A stretch of DNA of 64,000 nucleotides from Flavobacterium soyangense (GCF_015277675.1 NZ_JADHEC010000013.1:1-64000), one strand, 5' to 3'; counted from the stretch's first letter, positions 16,653 to 27,816 are shown. The notes: a model not told the origin generated them from the letters alone. Program-made: numbers and translations.

Positions 16653-17291
16653 TCAATTATTAAAAATGTAATTTATAATGTTAGCCCCCATTTTTAGTGC
16701 TTTTTCTCGAATGTCAATAGGGTCGTTGTGAACTTCTGGATCTTCCCAACCATCGCCTAAATCACATTCGTATGTATAAAGTAATACTAATCTGTTTTCA
16801 ATAAAAATTCCAAAAGCTTGCGGGCGTTTTCCATCGTGTTCATGTATTTTGGGTAATCCATTGGAAAAAAAATACGGCTTTTGAAAGATTTGGTGATTGG
16901 CAGGAATTTCGACCAAATCGTTATTGGGGAATATTTTTTTGATTTCTTTTCTAATGTATTGATCCATTCCATAATTATCGTCAATGTGCAGAAAGCCTCC
17001 TGAAGTTAAATAATTTTTTAGATTACTAACATCAGCATCACTAAAAACCACATTTCCGTGTCCGGTCATATGAACAAAAGGATAGGAAAACAAATCAGGA
17101 CTGTTGGGCTCTACATTGGCAGGCTTGGATTTTATTTTTGTGTTTATATTAGCATTGCAATATATTATCAAGTTAGGCAATGAAGTTGGATTCGCATACC
17201 AATCACCACCACCGCTGTATTTTACCAAAGCAATTTCTTGGGAAAATGAAGCAAAAGAAATTAATAATATTATGTAATATATTTTTTTCAT
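16653..17291 (-). CDS. DUF4159-domain exported protein
   Basis: 212 residues with signal peptide MKKIYYIILLISFASFSQ. KYSGGGDWYANP and HMTGHGNVVFS, then GGFLHIDDNYGMD, match DUF4159, related to the glutamine-amidotransferase-like fold of gas-vesicle or methanol-dehydrogenase-linked proteins. The function is unknown. The start overlaps the rsmE stop by 4 bp, so it is translated from the rsmE transcript. Confidence 0.85.
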   Translation of the reverse strand: MKKIYYIILLISFASFSQEIALVKYSGGGDWYANPTSLPNLIIYCNANINTKIKSKPANVEPNSPDLFSYPFVHMTGHGNVVFSDADVSNLKNYLTSGGFLHIDDNYGMDQYIRKEIKKIFPNNDLVEIPANHQIFQKPYFFSNGLPKIHEHDGKRPQAFGIFIENRLVLLYTYECDLGDGWEDPEVHNDPIDIREKALKMGANIINYIFNN

Positions 17292-18004
17292 AAGTTATAA
17301 TCCTCGTTCAAAAAAACCACACTATGACAAGCTACAATGGCAGCAGTTTCTGTTCGCAATCTGGTGTTTCCCAAAGATACTGGAGCATAGTTGTTTTCAA
17401 TTGCCAATGCAATTTCTTTCTCCGAAAAATCTCCTTCTGGACCAATGAGCAACGTGATGTTTTCATTTGGTTTCAAAACCGATTTTAATGATTTTTTGTC
17501 TGATTCTTCGCAATGAGCGATTAATTGCAAACCTTCGTTTTTGCGTTTTAAAAACTCTTTAAAAGTTGTGGCTTCATTTAGTTTTGGAAGAAATAAAACA
17601 TTGGATTGCTTCATTGCAGTTAATATAATTTTATCAAATCGATCATTATTTACCACTTTTCGTTCCGATCGGTCACAGAAAATTGGTGTTATTTCTTGAA
17701 TGCCAATTTCGGTTGCTTTTTCCAAAAACCATTCGAAACGATCATTCATTTTGGTTGGTGCAACGGCTAAATGCAAGTGAAATTTTGAAGGTTCTGCCTT
17801 TTCGAAAGAGAGAATTTTAACGGTGCATTTATTGTCCGAAGCCAGCGTAATTTCGGTTTTAAATAGCAAACCTATACCATTGGTTACAAATAATATATCG
17901 GTATCTTTTTTGCGTAATACTTTAATTATGTGCTTGCTTTCATCTTTATCAAAAAAAAAGCTTTCAGTAGTTTCGTCAATATTTGGATTATAAAATAATT
18001 GCAT
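17288..18004 (-). CDS. rsmE: 16S rRNA (uracil1498-N3)-methyltransferase
   Basis: 238 residues. The SPOUT knot is evident: LLIGPEGDFSEKEI and LGNTRLRTETAAI bind SAM in the trefoil knot, with the N-terminal PUA-like part in residues 1-70. It methylates U1498 of 16S rRNA. It lies 3 bp downstream of tsaD, an operon common in Bacteroidota. Confidence 0.93.
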   Translation of the reverse strand: MQLFYNPNIDETTESFFFDKDESKHIIKVLRKKDTDILFVTNGIGLLFKTEITLASDNKCTVKILSFEKAEPSKFHLHLAVAPTKMNDRFEWFLEKATEIGIQEITPIFCDRSERKVVNNDRFDKIILTAMKQSNVLFLPKLNEATTFKEFLKRKNEGLQLIAHCEESDKKSLKSVLKPNENITLLIGPEGDFSEKEIALAIENNYAPVSLGNTRLRTETAAIVACHSVVFLNEDYNL

Positions 18005-18007
18005 AGT

Positions 18008-19030
18008 TTAGAATTGAATTCGTGCTTTTGAAACAACAGCAGAAGTTTCGAAATTTTTGGATAAAAACTTTTGATAACCTACAATTCCAATCATTGCAGC
18101 ATTATCGGTGGTGTATTCAAATTTTGGAATGAAAGTCTTCCAGCCATATTTTTGTTCGGCTTCTTTCAACGTTTTTCGAATTCCGGAATTGGCCGAAACG
18201 CCTCCACCAATGGCGATTTGTTTGATTCCTGTTTCCTTTACGGCCATTTTCAACTTGTCCATCAAAATTTCGATGATAGTATATTGAATAGAAGCACAAA
18301 TATCGTTTAGATTTTCGTCAACAAAATTGGGGTTTTCCAGTTTTTTCTTTTGGACAAAATACAATATTGCAGTTTTCAACCCTGAAAAACTGAAGTCCAA
18401 TCCAGGAACTTTTGGTTTCGTAAAAACAAAGGCTTTCGGATTTCCAAGTTGTGCATATTTATCGACCAAAGGACCGCCAGGATAGGGGAGACCCAATATT
18501 TTGGCGCTTTTGTCAAAAGCTTCTCCAACTGCATCATCTGTGGTTTCGCCAATGATTTCCATATCGAAAAAGTCGTTCACTTTAACAATTTGGGTGTGAC
18601 CACCGGAAATAGTTAACGCAAGAAATGGAAAAGTGGGTTTTTCCTTTCCTTCATCGTCAATAAAATGTGCCAAAATATGGGCTTGCATATGATTTACAGC
18701 AATCAACGGAATTTGTAAAGCCAAAGCCAAAGACTTTGCAAACGAACTTCCCACAAGAAGTGAACCCATTAAGCCGGGTCCTTGTGTAAAGGCAATTGCT
18801 GAGAGTTGTTCTTTTTTTATTTTCGCTTTGCGCAATGCGGCATCTATAACCGGAACAATATTTTGTTGATGCGCACGAGATGCAAGTTCTGGAACTACTC
18901 CTCCATATTGATTGTGAATCAGTTGGTTAGCAACAACATTTGATAATACTTTGTCGTTATCTAAAACTGCTGCGGCTGTATCATCACACGAACTTTCGAT
19001 AGCAAGAATAAAAACCTCGGGATTTTGCAT
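18008..19030 (-). CDS. tsaD: tRNA N6-adenosine threonylcarbamoyltransferase
   Basis: 340 residues, the family length. The ASKHA fold is shown by ILAIESSCDDTAAAV at the N-terminus, the metal site NHMQAHILAHF (HxxxH), SGGHTQIV, and GGGVSANSGIR at the C-terminal nucleotide site. TsaD transfers the threonylcarbamoyl group to A37 of ANN-decoding tRNAs with TsaB and TsaE. It is the first gene of the tsaD-rsmE-DUF4159 operon, divergent from tamB. Confidence 0.96.
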   Translation of the reverse strand: MQNPEVFILAIESSCDDTAAAVLDNDKVLSNVVANQLIHNQYGGVVPELASRAHQQNIVPVIDAALRKAKIKKEQLSAIAFTQGPGLMGSLLVGSSFAKSLALALQIPLIAVNHMQAHILAHFIDDEGKEKPTFPFLALTISGGHTQIVKVNDFFDMEIIGETTDDAVGEAFDKSAKILGLPYPGGPLVDKYAQLGNPKAFVFTKPKVPGLDFSFSGLKTAILYFVQKKKLENPNFVDENLNDICASIQYTIIEILMDKLKMAVKETGIKQIAIGGGVSANSGIRKTLKEAEQKYGWKTFIPKFEYTTDNAAMIGIVGYQKFLSKNFETSAVVSKARIQF

Positions 19031-19051
19031 AAAAAGGCATTAATTTTGAAT

Positions 19052-19059
19052 TATATTTG
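19052..19059 (+). promoter_or_regulatory. tamB -7 box
   Basis: TATATTTG matches TAnnTTTG. A TTG at 19025-19027 is a possible -33 element (24-base spacer, slightly long). Transcription from here would leave a leader of about 105 bases before the ATC at 19172. Confidence 0.5.
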
Positions 19060-19171
19060 ACAATCCGTTTAATGTAAATTTACGGAGAAGCCAAAATTAA
19101 AGAATTTTTATCAAAGGTCTTTCTTTCCTTAGGCAAAATAAAATTAAGAAAAATTTTAAAACATTTTAAGT

Positions 19172-22100
19172 ATCAAAAAAGCTTTAAAAATAGTACTTCG
19201 TTTCTTTCTTGTACTAATATTACTATTATTGGTGCTTGGAATAGCACTTACCTTGCCTTTCGTGCAAACTAGAGTTGCTCAATATTTTGTAAAAAGTATC
19301 AATAAAGACTTTGGAATTCATATTGCCATTGATGAAGCGTCAGTATCTGTCTTTGGTGGTGTAAAACTTAAAAATGTTATTATTTTAGACCATCATAAAG
19401 ACACTTTGATTTATGCCAATAGAATTAAAACCAATATTTTAGACGGTTCAAAATTATTGGATGGTGATTTAATTTTTGGTGACATCACTTTGAATGGATT
19501 GTATTTTAATATGAAAACCTACAAAAATGAAAAATATTCAAATCTAGACAAATTTGTTGCCTCTTTCAAGAATAATAAGCCGCCTTCCAAAAAACATTTT
19601 CTATTAACAGCCGCAAATGCAAAAATTACCAACGGACATTATACTCTAATTGATGAAAATAGAATAGGCTCAAAAGACGTTGATTTTAATAAGATTAACG
19701 CATCGGTAAGTAATTTGAAAGTTTACGGACCAGAAGTAAATACTTTAATTAATAAGATGTCTTTCCAAGATCATCGCGGAATTTTTGTTAAAAGTTTAAG
19801 CGGAATATTTAGCTATACTAAAAAACATATTAAACTTGATAAACTTGATTTGGTAACCAGGGAATCCAAGTTAAAAGGAGCAATTGCATTAAATTATGAT
19901 ATAGATAAAGGAGATTTTTCACATTTTACAGATAAGGTGGAATTTGATATAAAACTAAATAAAACTTCCTTGGCTTCAAATGATATTCGTTGTTTTTATA
20001 ATGAATTAGGTAAAAACCAACATTTTTATGTAAACGGAAGGATTAAAGGGCCATTAAACAACCTAAAAATAACAAATTTAAAATTAGTTGATTCTAAAAA
20101 ATCTCAGATAATAGGCACAATAAACTTTAAAAATCTTTTTCCAAACAAGGAGCAGGAATTTTATATGGATGGAAAATTTGCCGGACTTTATACCAACTAT
20201 GATGATCTAGTGACAATATTGCCAAATGTTTTAGGCAAAAGGCTGCCTGTTATTTTGAAAAAATTGGGAATCATTAATTTAGTTGGTAATACTCAAGTTA
20301 CCACTACTTCTGTTGCAGCTAGTTTTGTTATGGCAACTCAATTGGGGAAAATAAAATCTGATTTGAATATTGAAAGCATAAATTTGACAGATAAAGCTGC
20401 TTACGAAGGAAATGTTGTTTTGGAGAGTTTTGATTTGGGAACATTATTAGACAGAAAAGACGTTGGGAAAGTAAGTTTGAATCTTGATGTTGATGGCAAA
20501 GGTTTTTCAGAAAAGTATTTGAATACTTCCGTAAAAGGTGCTGTTGCCCAAATCTATTATAATAATTACACTTATAATAATGTAGTTTTAAACGGAAATT
20601 TTAAAAGCGGTCTCTATATGGGTCAGGTTTCAGTAAACGATCCTAATTTGACCATGAATTTTGACGGATTGGTAGATTTGAGTAAAAAAGAGAGCCGATA
20701 TGATTTCCATATCAATGTTGAAAATGCCGACTTGCAAAAATTGAAATTCTTGAAAGATTCCATTTCTGTTTTCAAAGGGGATGTTTTGGTAAAATTATCC
20801 GGTAATACAATTGACAATCTAAAAGGCGATGTATTTATTAATAAAACTACCTATCAAAATGCAAAAGCAACCTATCTTTTTGATGACTTTTATATTAATT
20901 CAAGTTTTGACCAGGATCTTGTAAGAACAATTACCATAAATTCTCCTGATATTGTGCAAGGTGAAATTGTGGGAAAATATCAATTCAACCAACTGAAAAA
21001 TTTAATAAAAAATTCGCTCGGAAGTCTTTACACGAATTACAAACCTGAAAAAGTAAAGAAAGGGCAGTTTTTGAAATTTAATTTTACCATTTATAATAAA
21101 ATTATCGAAATCTTTTATCCGGAAATTTCCATTGCTGCAAATACCATTGTTAAAGGAAATATTAATTCAGATAAGCAGGAATTTAAGCTCAATTTTAATT
21201 CGCCAAAAATTATGGCTTCGGCTAATACTTTCGATAATATTAGAATTAAGATCGATAATAAAAATCCACTTTATAATGCGTATATCGAATTGGACACCAT
21301 CAAAACTAAATTTTATAAAATTCGGGATTTTAGTCTGATAAACGTTACTATGAAAGATACTTTGTTCTTTCGATCGGAGTTTAAAGGAGGTACAAAAGGG
21401 GAAGATTATTTTAATTTGAATTTATATCATACCATAAATGCAGCCAATAATAATGTGGTGGGAATTAGCAAATCCGAGGTCAAGTTGAAGGATTATTTAT
21501 GGTATTTGAACGAAAAAGAGACGCCTGATAATCAAATCGTATTTGATAAATCATTTCATAATTTCAACTTCAATAACCTATTAATGTCTCATGAAAATCA
21601 AGAAATTTCTTTTATGGGCGATATTAAAGGAACCACATACAAGGATTTGAAGTTAAGTTTGAAAAATGTTGATATAAATCAAATTACCCCTGCAAATCCC
21701 AAGTTTTTCTTTAATGGGAATATGAATGCAACTGTAAACTATAAACAAAATAATGATATTTATCAGATTCCAGCCTCGATACAAATTGATCATCTAAACA
21801 TAAATAAAACCGATTTGGGTAATTTGAACTTTGATATTGTTGGAGATGAAAAACTGAAGAAATTTACATTAAATGCCAATATCGAAAACGAAAATGCGGA
21901 GTCATTTAAGGCCAATGGAAATTTTGAAATAAAAGACGATAAAACGATTTTGGATTTAGATTTAAAATTTGACAAATTTAATTTGGGAATTTTAAGTTCG
22001 CTTGGGGGAGAAGTATTGTCAAATATCAGAGGATTTGCATCAGGAAATGCAAGTATTGCAGGAAATCTCAAAAAGCCTGAAATAAACGGACGTCTTTATG

Positions 22101-23659
22101 TAGATGATGCAGGATTGGCAATTCCATATTTAAATGTGGATTATTCATTAAGCAATAGAACCATTGTTGATTTAACAGACGAGAAGTTTTTGTTTAAAAA
22201 TGACGTGCTTACCGACACCAAATTTGGCACAAAAGGAACTTTAAACGGAAGTATTTCACACAATAATTTTTCGGATTGGAAATTGGATTTGGCCATTAAT
22301 TCAAAAAGATTATTGGTACTTGACACAAAAGATTCCGAAGATGCTGCTTATTATGGAATTGCATTTATTGATGGCAGTGCAACAATCAAAGGGCCAACAG
22401 ACGGACTATTTATTAAGGTGGACGCAAAATCTGAAAAAGGTTCTTCCTTAAAAATTCCTATTAATGATTCTGAAAATATAAGCGAAAATAATTTTATTCA
22501 TTTTTTGAATGCCAAAGAAAAGTTTAATATCAAAAAGGGAATTGTTGATAATTCAAAAATTTACAAAGGACTTGAATTAGAGTTTGATCTTGATATTACT
22601 CCAAACGCAGAAGTAGAAGTCATTCTGGATCGAAATTCAGGCCATGGGATGAAGGGCAAAGGAAATGGAACGTTGCTATTTAAAATAAACACATTGGGTA
22701 AATTTAATATGTGGGGCGATTTTCAGGCTTATGAAGGAACCTACAATTTTAAATATGGAGGTATTATAGATAAGAAATTTACAGTAAAAAAAGGAGGGTA
22801 TGTTTCTTGGGAAGGAAATCCCATGAAAGCCCGTTTAAATTTAGAAGCCATATATAAAACTAGTGCAAATCCCGCCTTATTATTAGAAAATTCGTCCTTT
22901 AATAAAAAAGTTCCTGTGAATGTAATTATAGGGCTTCGAGGAGATTTAACAAGCCCAGAGCCCGATTTTAATTTTGAATTTCCAACGGTTAGTAACGTCT
23001 TAAAATCAGAAATCGAATACAAATTAAACGACAAAGATGTTCGTCAAACCCAAGCTTTGTATTTACTGTCTACGGGTAGTTTTCTGAGTGCCGAAGGCGT
23101 GAATAATTCTGCTTTGACTTCGAATGCATTTGAAACTGCTACCAGTTTATTGAGTAGTCTTATACATTCAGAGGACGAAAAATTCCAAGTGGGTATTGAT
23201 ATTATTGGTGCTGATAAAACGAGTGGAAAAGAATCCGACGGAAGATTTGTGGCTACAGTTTCGTCAAAAATCAATGAAAGAATTACGATTAACGGAAAAG
23301 TGGGAGTTCCTTTTGGGGGTATCAATGAGACAGCAGTCGTTGGTGATGTAGAAATTTTATACAGAGTTAATGAGGATGGAACCGTAAACCTTCGCTTTTT
23401 TAATAGAGAAAATGACATTAGTTATATAGGAGAAGGAATAGGCTATACACAAGGAGCCGGTATTTCTTATGAAGTTGATTTTGATACATTTAAGGAATTG
23501 GCCAATAAAATATTCAAAAATAAAAAAATAGAAAAGATCCAGAATTTTAATACAATTGACCAGGATTCAAATCTGCCTCCAGAAAATCGTAACTCTTCAA
23601 AATCAAATTCAAAAGAGCTAAAACAAAATCAGGAAGGCAAAATTCCTGAAGAAGATTAG
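19172..23659 (+). CDS. tamB: translocation and assembly module protein TamB
   Basis: About 1495 residues. An N-terminal membrane anchor (hydrophobic at about 9-30) is followed by a long repetitive beta-helical body and the C-terminal TamB/DUF490 domain, roughly residues 1000-1440 (GNASIAGNLKKPEINGR, LLFKINTLGKFNMWGDF, TQALYLLSTGSF). TamB bridges inner and outer membranes and moves lipids or barrel proteins. The first canonical start (TTG 19229) lies inside the anchor. The expected KKALKIVLRFF start is preserved but its first codon reads ATC at 19172, with an in-frame TAA at 19157. This is either a rare start, a point mutation or a base-call error. The last 40 residues are polar and variable. 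Confidence 0.9.
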   Translation: MKKALKIVLRFFLVLILLLLVLGIALTLPFVQTRVAQYFVKSINKDFGIHIAIDEASVSVFGGVKLKNVIILDHHKDTLIYANRIKTNILDGSKLLDGDLIFGDITLNGLYFNMKTYKNEKYSNLDKFVASFKNNKPPSKKHFLLTAANAKITNGHYTLIDENRIGSKDVDFNKINASVSNLKVYGPEVNTLINKMSFQDHRGIFVKSLSGIFSYTKKHIKLDKLDLVTRESKLKGAIALNYDIDKGDFSHFTDKVEFDIKLNKTSLASNDIRCFYNELGKNQHFYVNGRIKGPLNNLKITNLKLVDSKKSQIIGTINFKNLFPNKEQEFYMDGKFAGLYTNYDDLVTILPNVLGKRLPVILKKLGIINLVGNTQVTTTSVAASFVMATQLGKIKSDLNIESINLTDKAAYEGNVVLESFDLGTLLDRKDVGKVSLNLDVDGKGFSEKYLNTSVKGAVAQIYYNNYTYNNVVLNGNFKSGLYMGQVSVNDPNLTMNFDGLVDLSKKESRYDFHINVENADLQKLKFLKDSISVFKGDVLVKLSGNTIDNLKGDVFINKTTYQNAKATYLFDDFYINSSFDQDLVRTITINSPDIVQGEIVGKYQFNQLKNLIKNSLGSLYTNYKPEKVKKGQFLKFNFTIYNKIIEIFYPEISIAANTIVKGNINSDKQEFKLNFNSPKIMASANTFDNIRIKIDNKNPLYNAYIELDTIKTKFYKIRDFSLINVTMKDTLFFRSEFKGGTKGEDYFNLNLYHTINAANNNVVGISKSEVKLKDYLWYLNEKETPDNQIVFDKSFHNFNFNNLLMSHENQEISFMGDIKGTTYKDLKLSLKNVDINQITPANPKFFFNGNMNATVNYKQNNDIYQIPASIQIDHLNINKTDLGNLNFDIVGDEKLKKFTLNANIENENAESFKANGNFEIKDDKTILDLDLKFDKFNLGILSSLGGEVLSNIRGFASGNASIAGNLKKPEINGRLYVDDAGLAIPYLNVDYSLSNRTIVDLTDEKFLFKNDVLTDTKFGTKGTLNGSISHNNFSDWKLDLAINSKRLLVLDTKDSEDAAYYGIAFIDGSATIKGPTDGLFIKVDAKSEKGSSLKIPINDSENISENNFIHFLNAKEKFNIKKGIVDNSKIYKGLELEFDLDITPNAEVEVILDRNSGHGMKGKGNGTLLFKINTLGKFNMWGDFQAYEGTYNFKYGGIIDKKFTVKKGGYVSWEGNPMKARLNLEAIYKTSANPALLLENSSFNKKVPVNVIIGLRGDLTSPEPDFNFEFPTVSNVLKSEIEYKLNDKDVRQTQALYLLSTGSFLSAEGVNNSALTSNAFETATSLLSSLIHSEDEKFQVGIDIIGADKTSGKESDGRFVATVSSKINERITINGKVGVPFGGINETAVVGDVEILYRVNEDGTVNLRFFNRENDISYIGEGIGYTQGAGISYEVDFDTFKELANKIFKNKKIEKIQNFNTIDQDSNLPPENRNSSKSNSKELKQNQEGKIPEED

Positions 23660-23885
23660 CCTTTTAAAAGTATTGCCCTCAACCTAATATTATTTATTTT
23701 CTGAACAGTATATTCAATTTATTAATTATTTTAATCGTTTATTTGTTAATTAATAACAAGCTTTTACATTTATAATAAACTTATTAACGAAAACGTTTGA
23801 ATTCACCTTGCTCTATTAATTTATTAATAACATGCTCTCAAAAGTGGTGGATGTTTGCTAATTTTACACTTTTAATACTTAAATA

Positions 23886-24872
23886 ATGCCAAAAACAATA
23901 AAAAAGGTTGCAGTACTTACCTCAGGCGGAGATTCACCGGGAATGAATGCAGCAATTAGATCTGTAGTTAGGACTTGTTCATTCCATAACATACAATGCG
24001 TCGGAATATATAGGGGCTATCAAGGAATGATAGAAGGTGACTTCAAAGAAATGGGTCCAAGGAGTGTTCATAATATTGTCAATAAAGGAGGAACTGTACT
24101 TAAATCAGCTCGTTCAAAAGAGTTTATGACTGTTGAAGGTCGAAAAAAAGCCTACGATGAATTAATAAAAGCCGAAATTGATGCTTTTGTGGTTATCGGT
24201 GGAGACGGAAGTTTTACAGGAGCAGAAATTTTCAATAAAGAATTCAAGTTTCCTGTAATGGGAATTCCTGGAACGATTGATAATGATATTTTCGGAACGA
24301 GTCATACATTAGGGTATGATACCGCTTTGAATACGGTAGTAGAATGTATTGATAAAATCCGTGATACTGCAAGTTCACACAATAGATTATTCTTCGTTGA
24401 AGTTATGGGGCGTGATGCAGGTCACATCGCCTTGAATGCCGGAATTGGAGCTGGAGCAGAAGAAATTTTAATTCCTGAAGAAGATTTAGGGTTAGAAAGA
24501 TTAGTGGAATCGCTTCGAAAAAGCAAAGCTGCTGGAAAATCGTCCAGTATTGTTGTTATTGCCGAAGGAGATAAAATTGGTAAAAATGTTTTCGAATTAA
24601 AAGATTACGTTGAAGCTAATTTACCAGAGTACGAAGTTCGTGTTTCGGTTTTGGGCCATATGCAACGTGGTGGTGCGCCATCTTGTTATGATAGAGTTCT
24701 TGCCAGTAGATTAGGTGTAAAAGCCGTTGAATCTTTATTGGAAGGAAAATCAAATTTTATGGTAGGAATGATTAATGATAAAGTGGCTCTTACGCCATTA
24801 TTACAAGCAATCAAAGGAAAAACCGAAATTGATAGAGAATTGCTTCGTGTTTCTGAAATTATGTCAGTTTAG
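23886..24872 (+). CDS. pfkA: ATP-dependent 6-phosphofructokinase
   Basis: 328 residues. LTSGGDSPGMNAAIR (ATP loop), GGDGSFTGA, PGTIDNDI with the catalytic Asp, and MGRDAGHIAL and HMQRGG are all intact. It phosphorylates fructose-6-phosphate, the committed step of glycolysis. The Gly in the GGDGS loop fits the ATP-using rather than the PPi-using form. gapA follows 83 bp later on the same strand. Confidence 0.96.
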   Translation: MPKTIKKVAVLTSGGDSPGMNAAIRSVVRTCSFHNIQCVGIYRGYQGMIEGDFKEMGPRSVHNIVNKGGTVLKSARSKEFMTVEGRKKAYDELIKAEIDAFVVIGGDGSFTGAEIFNKEFKFPVMGIPGTIDNDIFGTSHTLGYDTALNTVVECIDKIRDTASSHNRLFFVEVMGRDAGHIALNAGIGAGAEEILIPEEDLGLERLVESLRKSKAAGKSSSIVVIAEGDKIGKNVFELKDYVEANLPEYEVRVSVLGHMQRGGAPSCYDRVLASRLGVKAVESLLEGKSNFMVGMINDKVALTPLLQAIKGKTEIDRELLRVSEIMSV

Positions 24873-24904
24873 AAGTGGCTTTCGCCAAATAAAAAATAAA
24901 TTAA

Positions 24905-25960
<1,056 letters not shown>

Positions 25961-25976
25961 TTACATATATTTACAT

Positions 25977-26014
25977 AAAATCCCGTTAGACTTTATTCTT
26001 ACGGGATTTTTTTT
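25977..26014 (+). terminator. intrinsic terminator after gapA
   Basis: AAAATCCCGT (25977-25986) pairs with ACGGGATTTT (26001-26010), followed by further T. It ends the pfkA-gapA transcript. Confidence 0.85.
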
Positions 26015-26097
26015 TACCAAACCAAAAAAACAACCATTTTTTAGTTTTTAATCCCGTTAGTTCGAGACTAAAATCTAAAATTTAAACCAAATTAAAG

Positions 26098-26949
26098 ATG
26101 AGATTATTAGTTGATAGTGGCTCTACTAAAGCCGATTGGATTGCAATAGATGAGGATGGAAAAGTAATGTTCACAACGCAAACATTAGGATTAAACCCCG
26201 AAATTCTTGATGGAGACGAAATTATTGAGCGTATAAATGATCGTTTCGATATTCTTCAAAATAAAGACAAAGCTACGCACCTTTTCTTTTATGGTGCAGG
26301 TTGCGGAACGGATAGAATGAAGATAAATCTTTCGAGAGTTTTTCAAGAATATTTTTCAAATGCAATTATTTCAGTAAATGAAGATACTTATGCTGCCGTT
26401 TATGCAACAACTCCAAAAGGGGAAGAAGCTATTGTCAGTATTCTTGGAACGGGTTCAAACTGTAGTTATTTTGACGGCAAAACTTTGCATCAAAAAGTGC
26501 AATCACTTGGTTATATTGTAATGGATGATTGTAGTGGCAATGTTTTTGGAAAAGAATTAATCCGAAAATATTATTTCAATAAAATGCCAAAAGAATTGGC
26601 TGTAGAATTTGAAAAAGAGTATAATTTAGATCCAGATTATATTAAAAATAAATTATACAAAGAGCCAAATCCAAATGCATATTTAGCAACTTTTGCAAAA
26701 TTCCTTATTCAAAATAAAGATCATGAATTTTGTAAAAAAATCATTTTCAAAGGAATGAAATCTTTTGTAAAAAACTACATAAGACAATATGATAATTGCA
26801 AAGAAGTTCCTGTGCATTTTGTAGGTTCGATAGCTTTCTACTTAAAGGATGAATTGCAGATAACATTTGATAAATACCAAATGAAACTAGGAAATGTGTT
26901 AAGAAGACCCATTGACGGACTCATTGCTTATCATATTAAAAACAAATAA
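26098..26949 (+). CDS. BadF/BadG-type kinase, probable N-acetylglucosamine kinase
   Basis: 283 residues. The ASKHA fold is shown by LLVDSGSTKADW (phosphate 1), SILGTGSNCSYFDG (phosphate 2 and Gly-rich loop), MDDCSGNVFGKEL and VHFVGSIAFYL (adenosine site). Bacteroidota members of this group act on N-acetylglucosamine or related amino sugars. It sits between gapA and mgsA, each with its own terminator, so it is a monocistronic unit in a glycolytic neighbourhood. The sugar specificity is inferred. Confidence 0.78.
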   Translation: MRLLVDSGSTKADWIAIDEDGKVMFTTQTLGLNPEILDGDEIIERINDRFDILQNKDKATHLFFYGAGCGTDRMKINLSRVFQEYFSNAIISVNEDTYAAVYATTPKGEEAIVSILGTGSNCSYFDGKTLHQKVQSLGYIVMDDCSGNVFGKELIRKYYFNKMPKELAVEFEKEYNLDPDYIKNKLYKEPNPNAYLATFAKFLIQNKDHEFCKKIIFKGMKSFVKNYIRQYDNCKEVPVHFVGSIAFYLKDELQITFDKYQMKLGNVLRRPIDGLIAYHIKNK

Positions 26950-26955
26950 AATACA

Positions 26956-26985
26956 AACCTGACCTTTTAAATGTCAGGTTTTTTT
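26956..26985 (+). terminator. intrinsic terminator after the sugar kinase
   Basis: AACCTGAC (26956-26963) pairs with GTCAGGTT (26973-26980), followed by a T run. Confidence 0.85.
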
Positions 26986-27029
26986 AATAACTTAAATGAT
27001 GAGATTGCTTCGCAAGCTCGCAAAGACAT

Positions 27030-27410
27030 ATGGAAATAGCAATTATTGCTCACGATGGAAAAAAAGCTGACATGGTTCAGTTTTTGAACAAAAATAAGCT
27101 TGTTTTAATAAGCGAAAACATCAAACTAATTGCCACAGGAACAACTGGAACTAAAGCTGAAAGTGCGGGTTTTAAAGTTAAAAAAATGCTTTCAGGACCT
27201 CAAGGTGGCGATGCTCAAATTGCAGGTAGAGTTGCCGAGGGCAAAACTAAAATGGTATTGTTTTTTAAAGACCCTTTGTCGAGTCACGCACATGAATCAG
27301 ATGTGAATATGTTATTACGCGTTTGTGATGTTCACAATGTCCCATTGGCAACTAATGAAGCCTCCGCACAATTATTTTTGAATGCTATAGCTATAGAACA
27401 GCAATCATAG
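27030..27410 (+). CDS. mgsA: methylglyoxal synthase
   Basis: 126 residues. IAIIAHDGKKADMV at the N-terminus, ATGTTGTKAE, SGPQGGDAQIAGRVAEG (with the catalytic Asp of GGD) and FFKDPLSSHAHESDV are all present. It converts dihydroxyacetone phosphate to methylglyoxal, relieving phosphate limitation when glycolysis outruns downstream steps. Its last 20 bp overlap the convergent ridA gene. A short sequence GATTGCTTCGCAAGCTCGCA (27003-27022) precedes it and resembles a dispersed repeat. Confidence 0.95.
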   Translation: MEIAIIAHDGKKADMVQFLNKNKLVLISENIKLIATGTTGTKAESAGFKVKKMLSGPQGGDAQIAGRVAEGKTKMVLFFKDPLSSHAHESDVNMLLRVCDVHNVPLATNEASAQLFLNAIAIEQQS

Positions 27411-27771
27411 AAATTTCGACATTTACATTTTTTGGCAAGCAAGCCACTTGAACCGTTTCGCGAGCTGGAGCGGTTTTTTCGTCAAAATAAGAACCATAAA
27501 TGGTGTTTATTTTTCCAAAATCATTCATATTCATAATGAATATCGTGGTTTTTACGACGTTTTCAAATGTCATTCCGGCCGCTTCGAGAACAGCCTTCAT
27601 ATTCTCCATAACTTGCTTTGTTTCCGCTTCAATTGTATCTATTACAAGTTCCATCGTTGCTGGATTAAGGGCAATTTGTCCTGAAGTATACAGCGTATTT
27701 CCTTTTAAAACAGCTTGATTATAAGGGCCAATTGGTGCAGGAGCATTTTCGGTAAAAATTATTTTTTTCAT
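27391..27771 (-). CDS. ridA: RidA-family enamine/imine deaminase
   Basis: 126 residues. MKKIIFTENAPAPIGPYNQAV, TSGQIALNP, and the C-terminal ARETVQVACLPKNVNVEI with the family's Arg are typical of RidA. It hydrolyses reactive 2-aminoacrylate-type intermediates released by PLP enzymes. The 3' end overlaps mgsA by 20 bp tail to tail, so the two mRNAs are complementary at their ends. Confidence 0.93.
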   Translation of the reverse strand: MKKIIFTENAPAPIGPYNQAVLKGNTLYTSGQIALNPATMELVIDTIEAETKQVMENMKAVLEAAGMTFENVVKTTIFIMNMNDFGKINTIYGSYFDEKTAPARETVQVACLPKNVNVEISMIAVL

Positions 27772-27816
27772 AAAAAAGATGTATTATTTGTAAATTTTTT
27801 TAAGATCTGAATTTAT

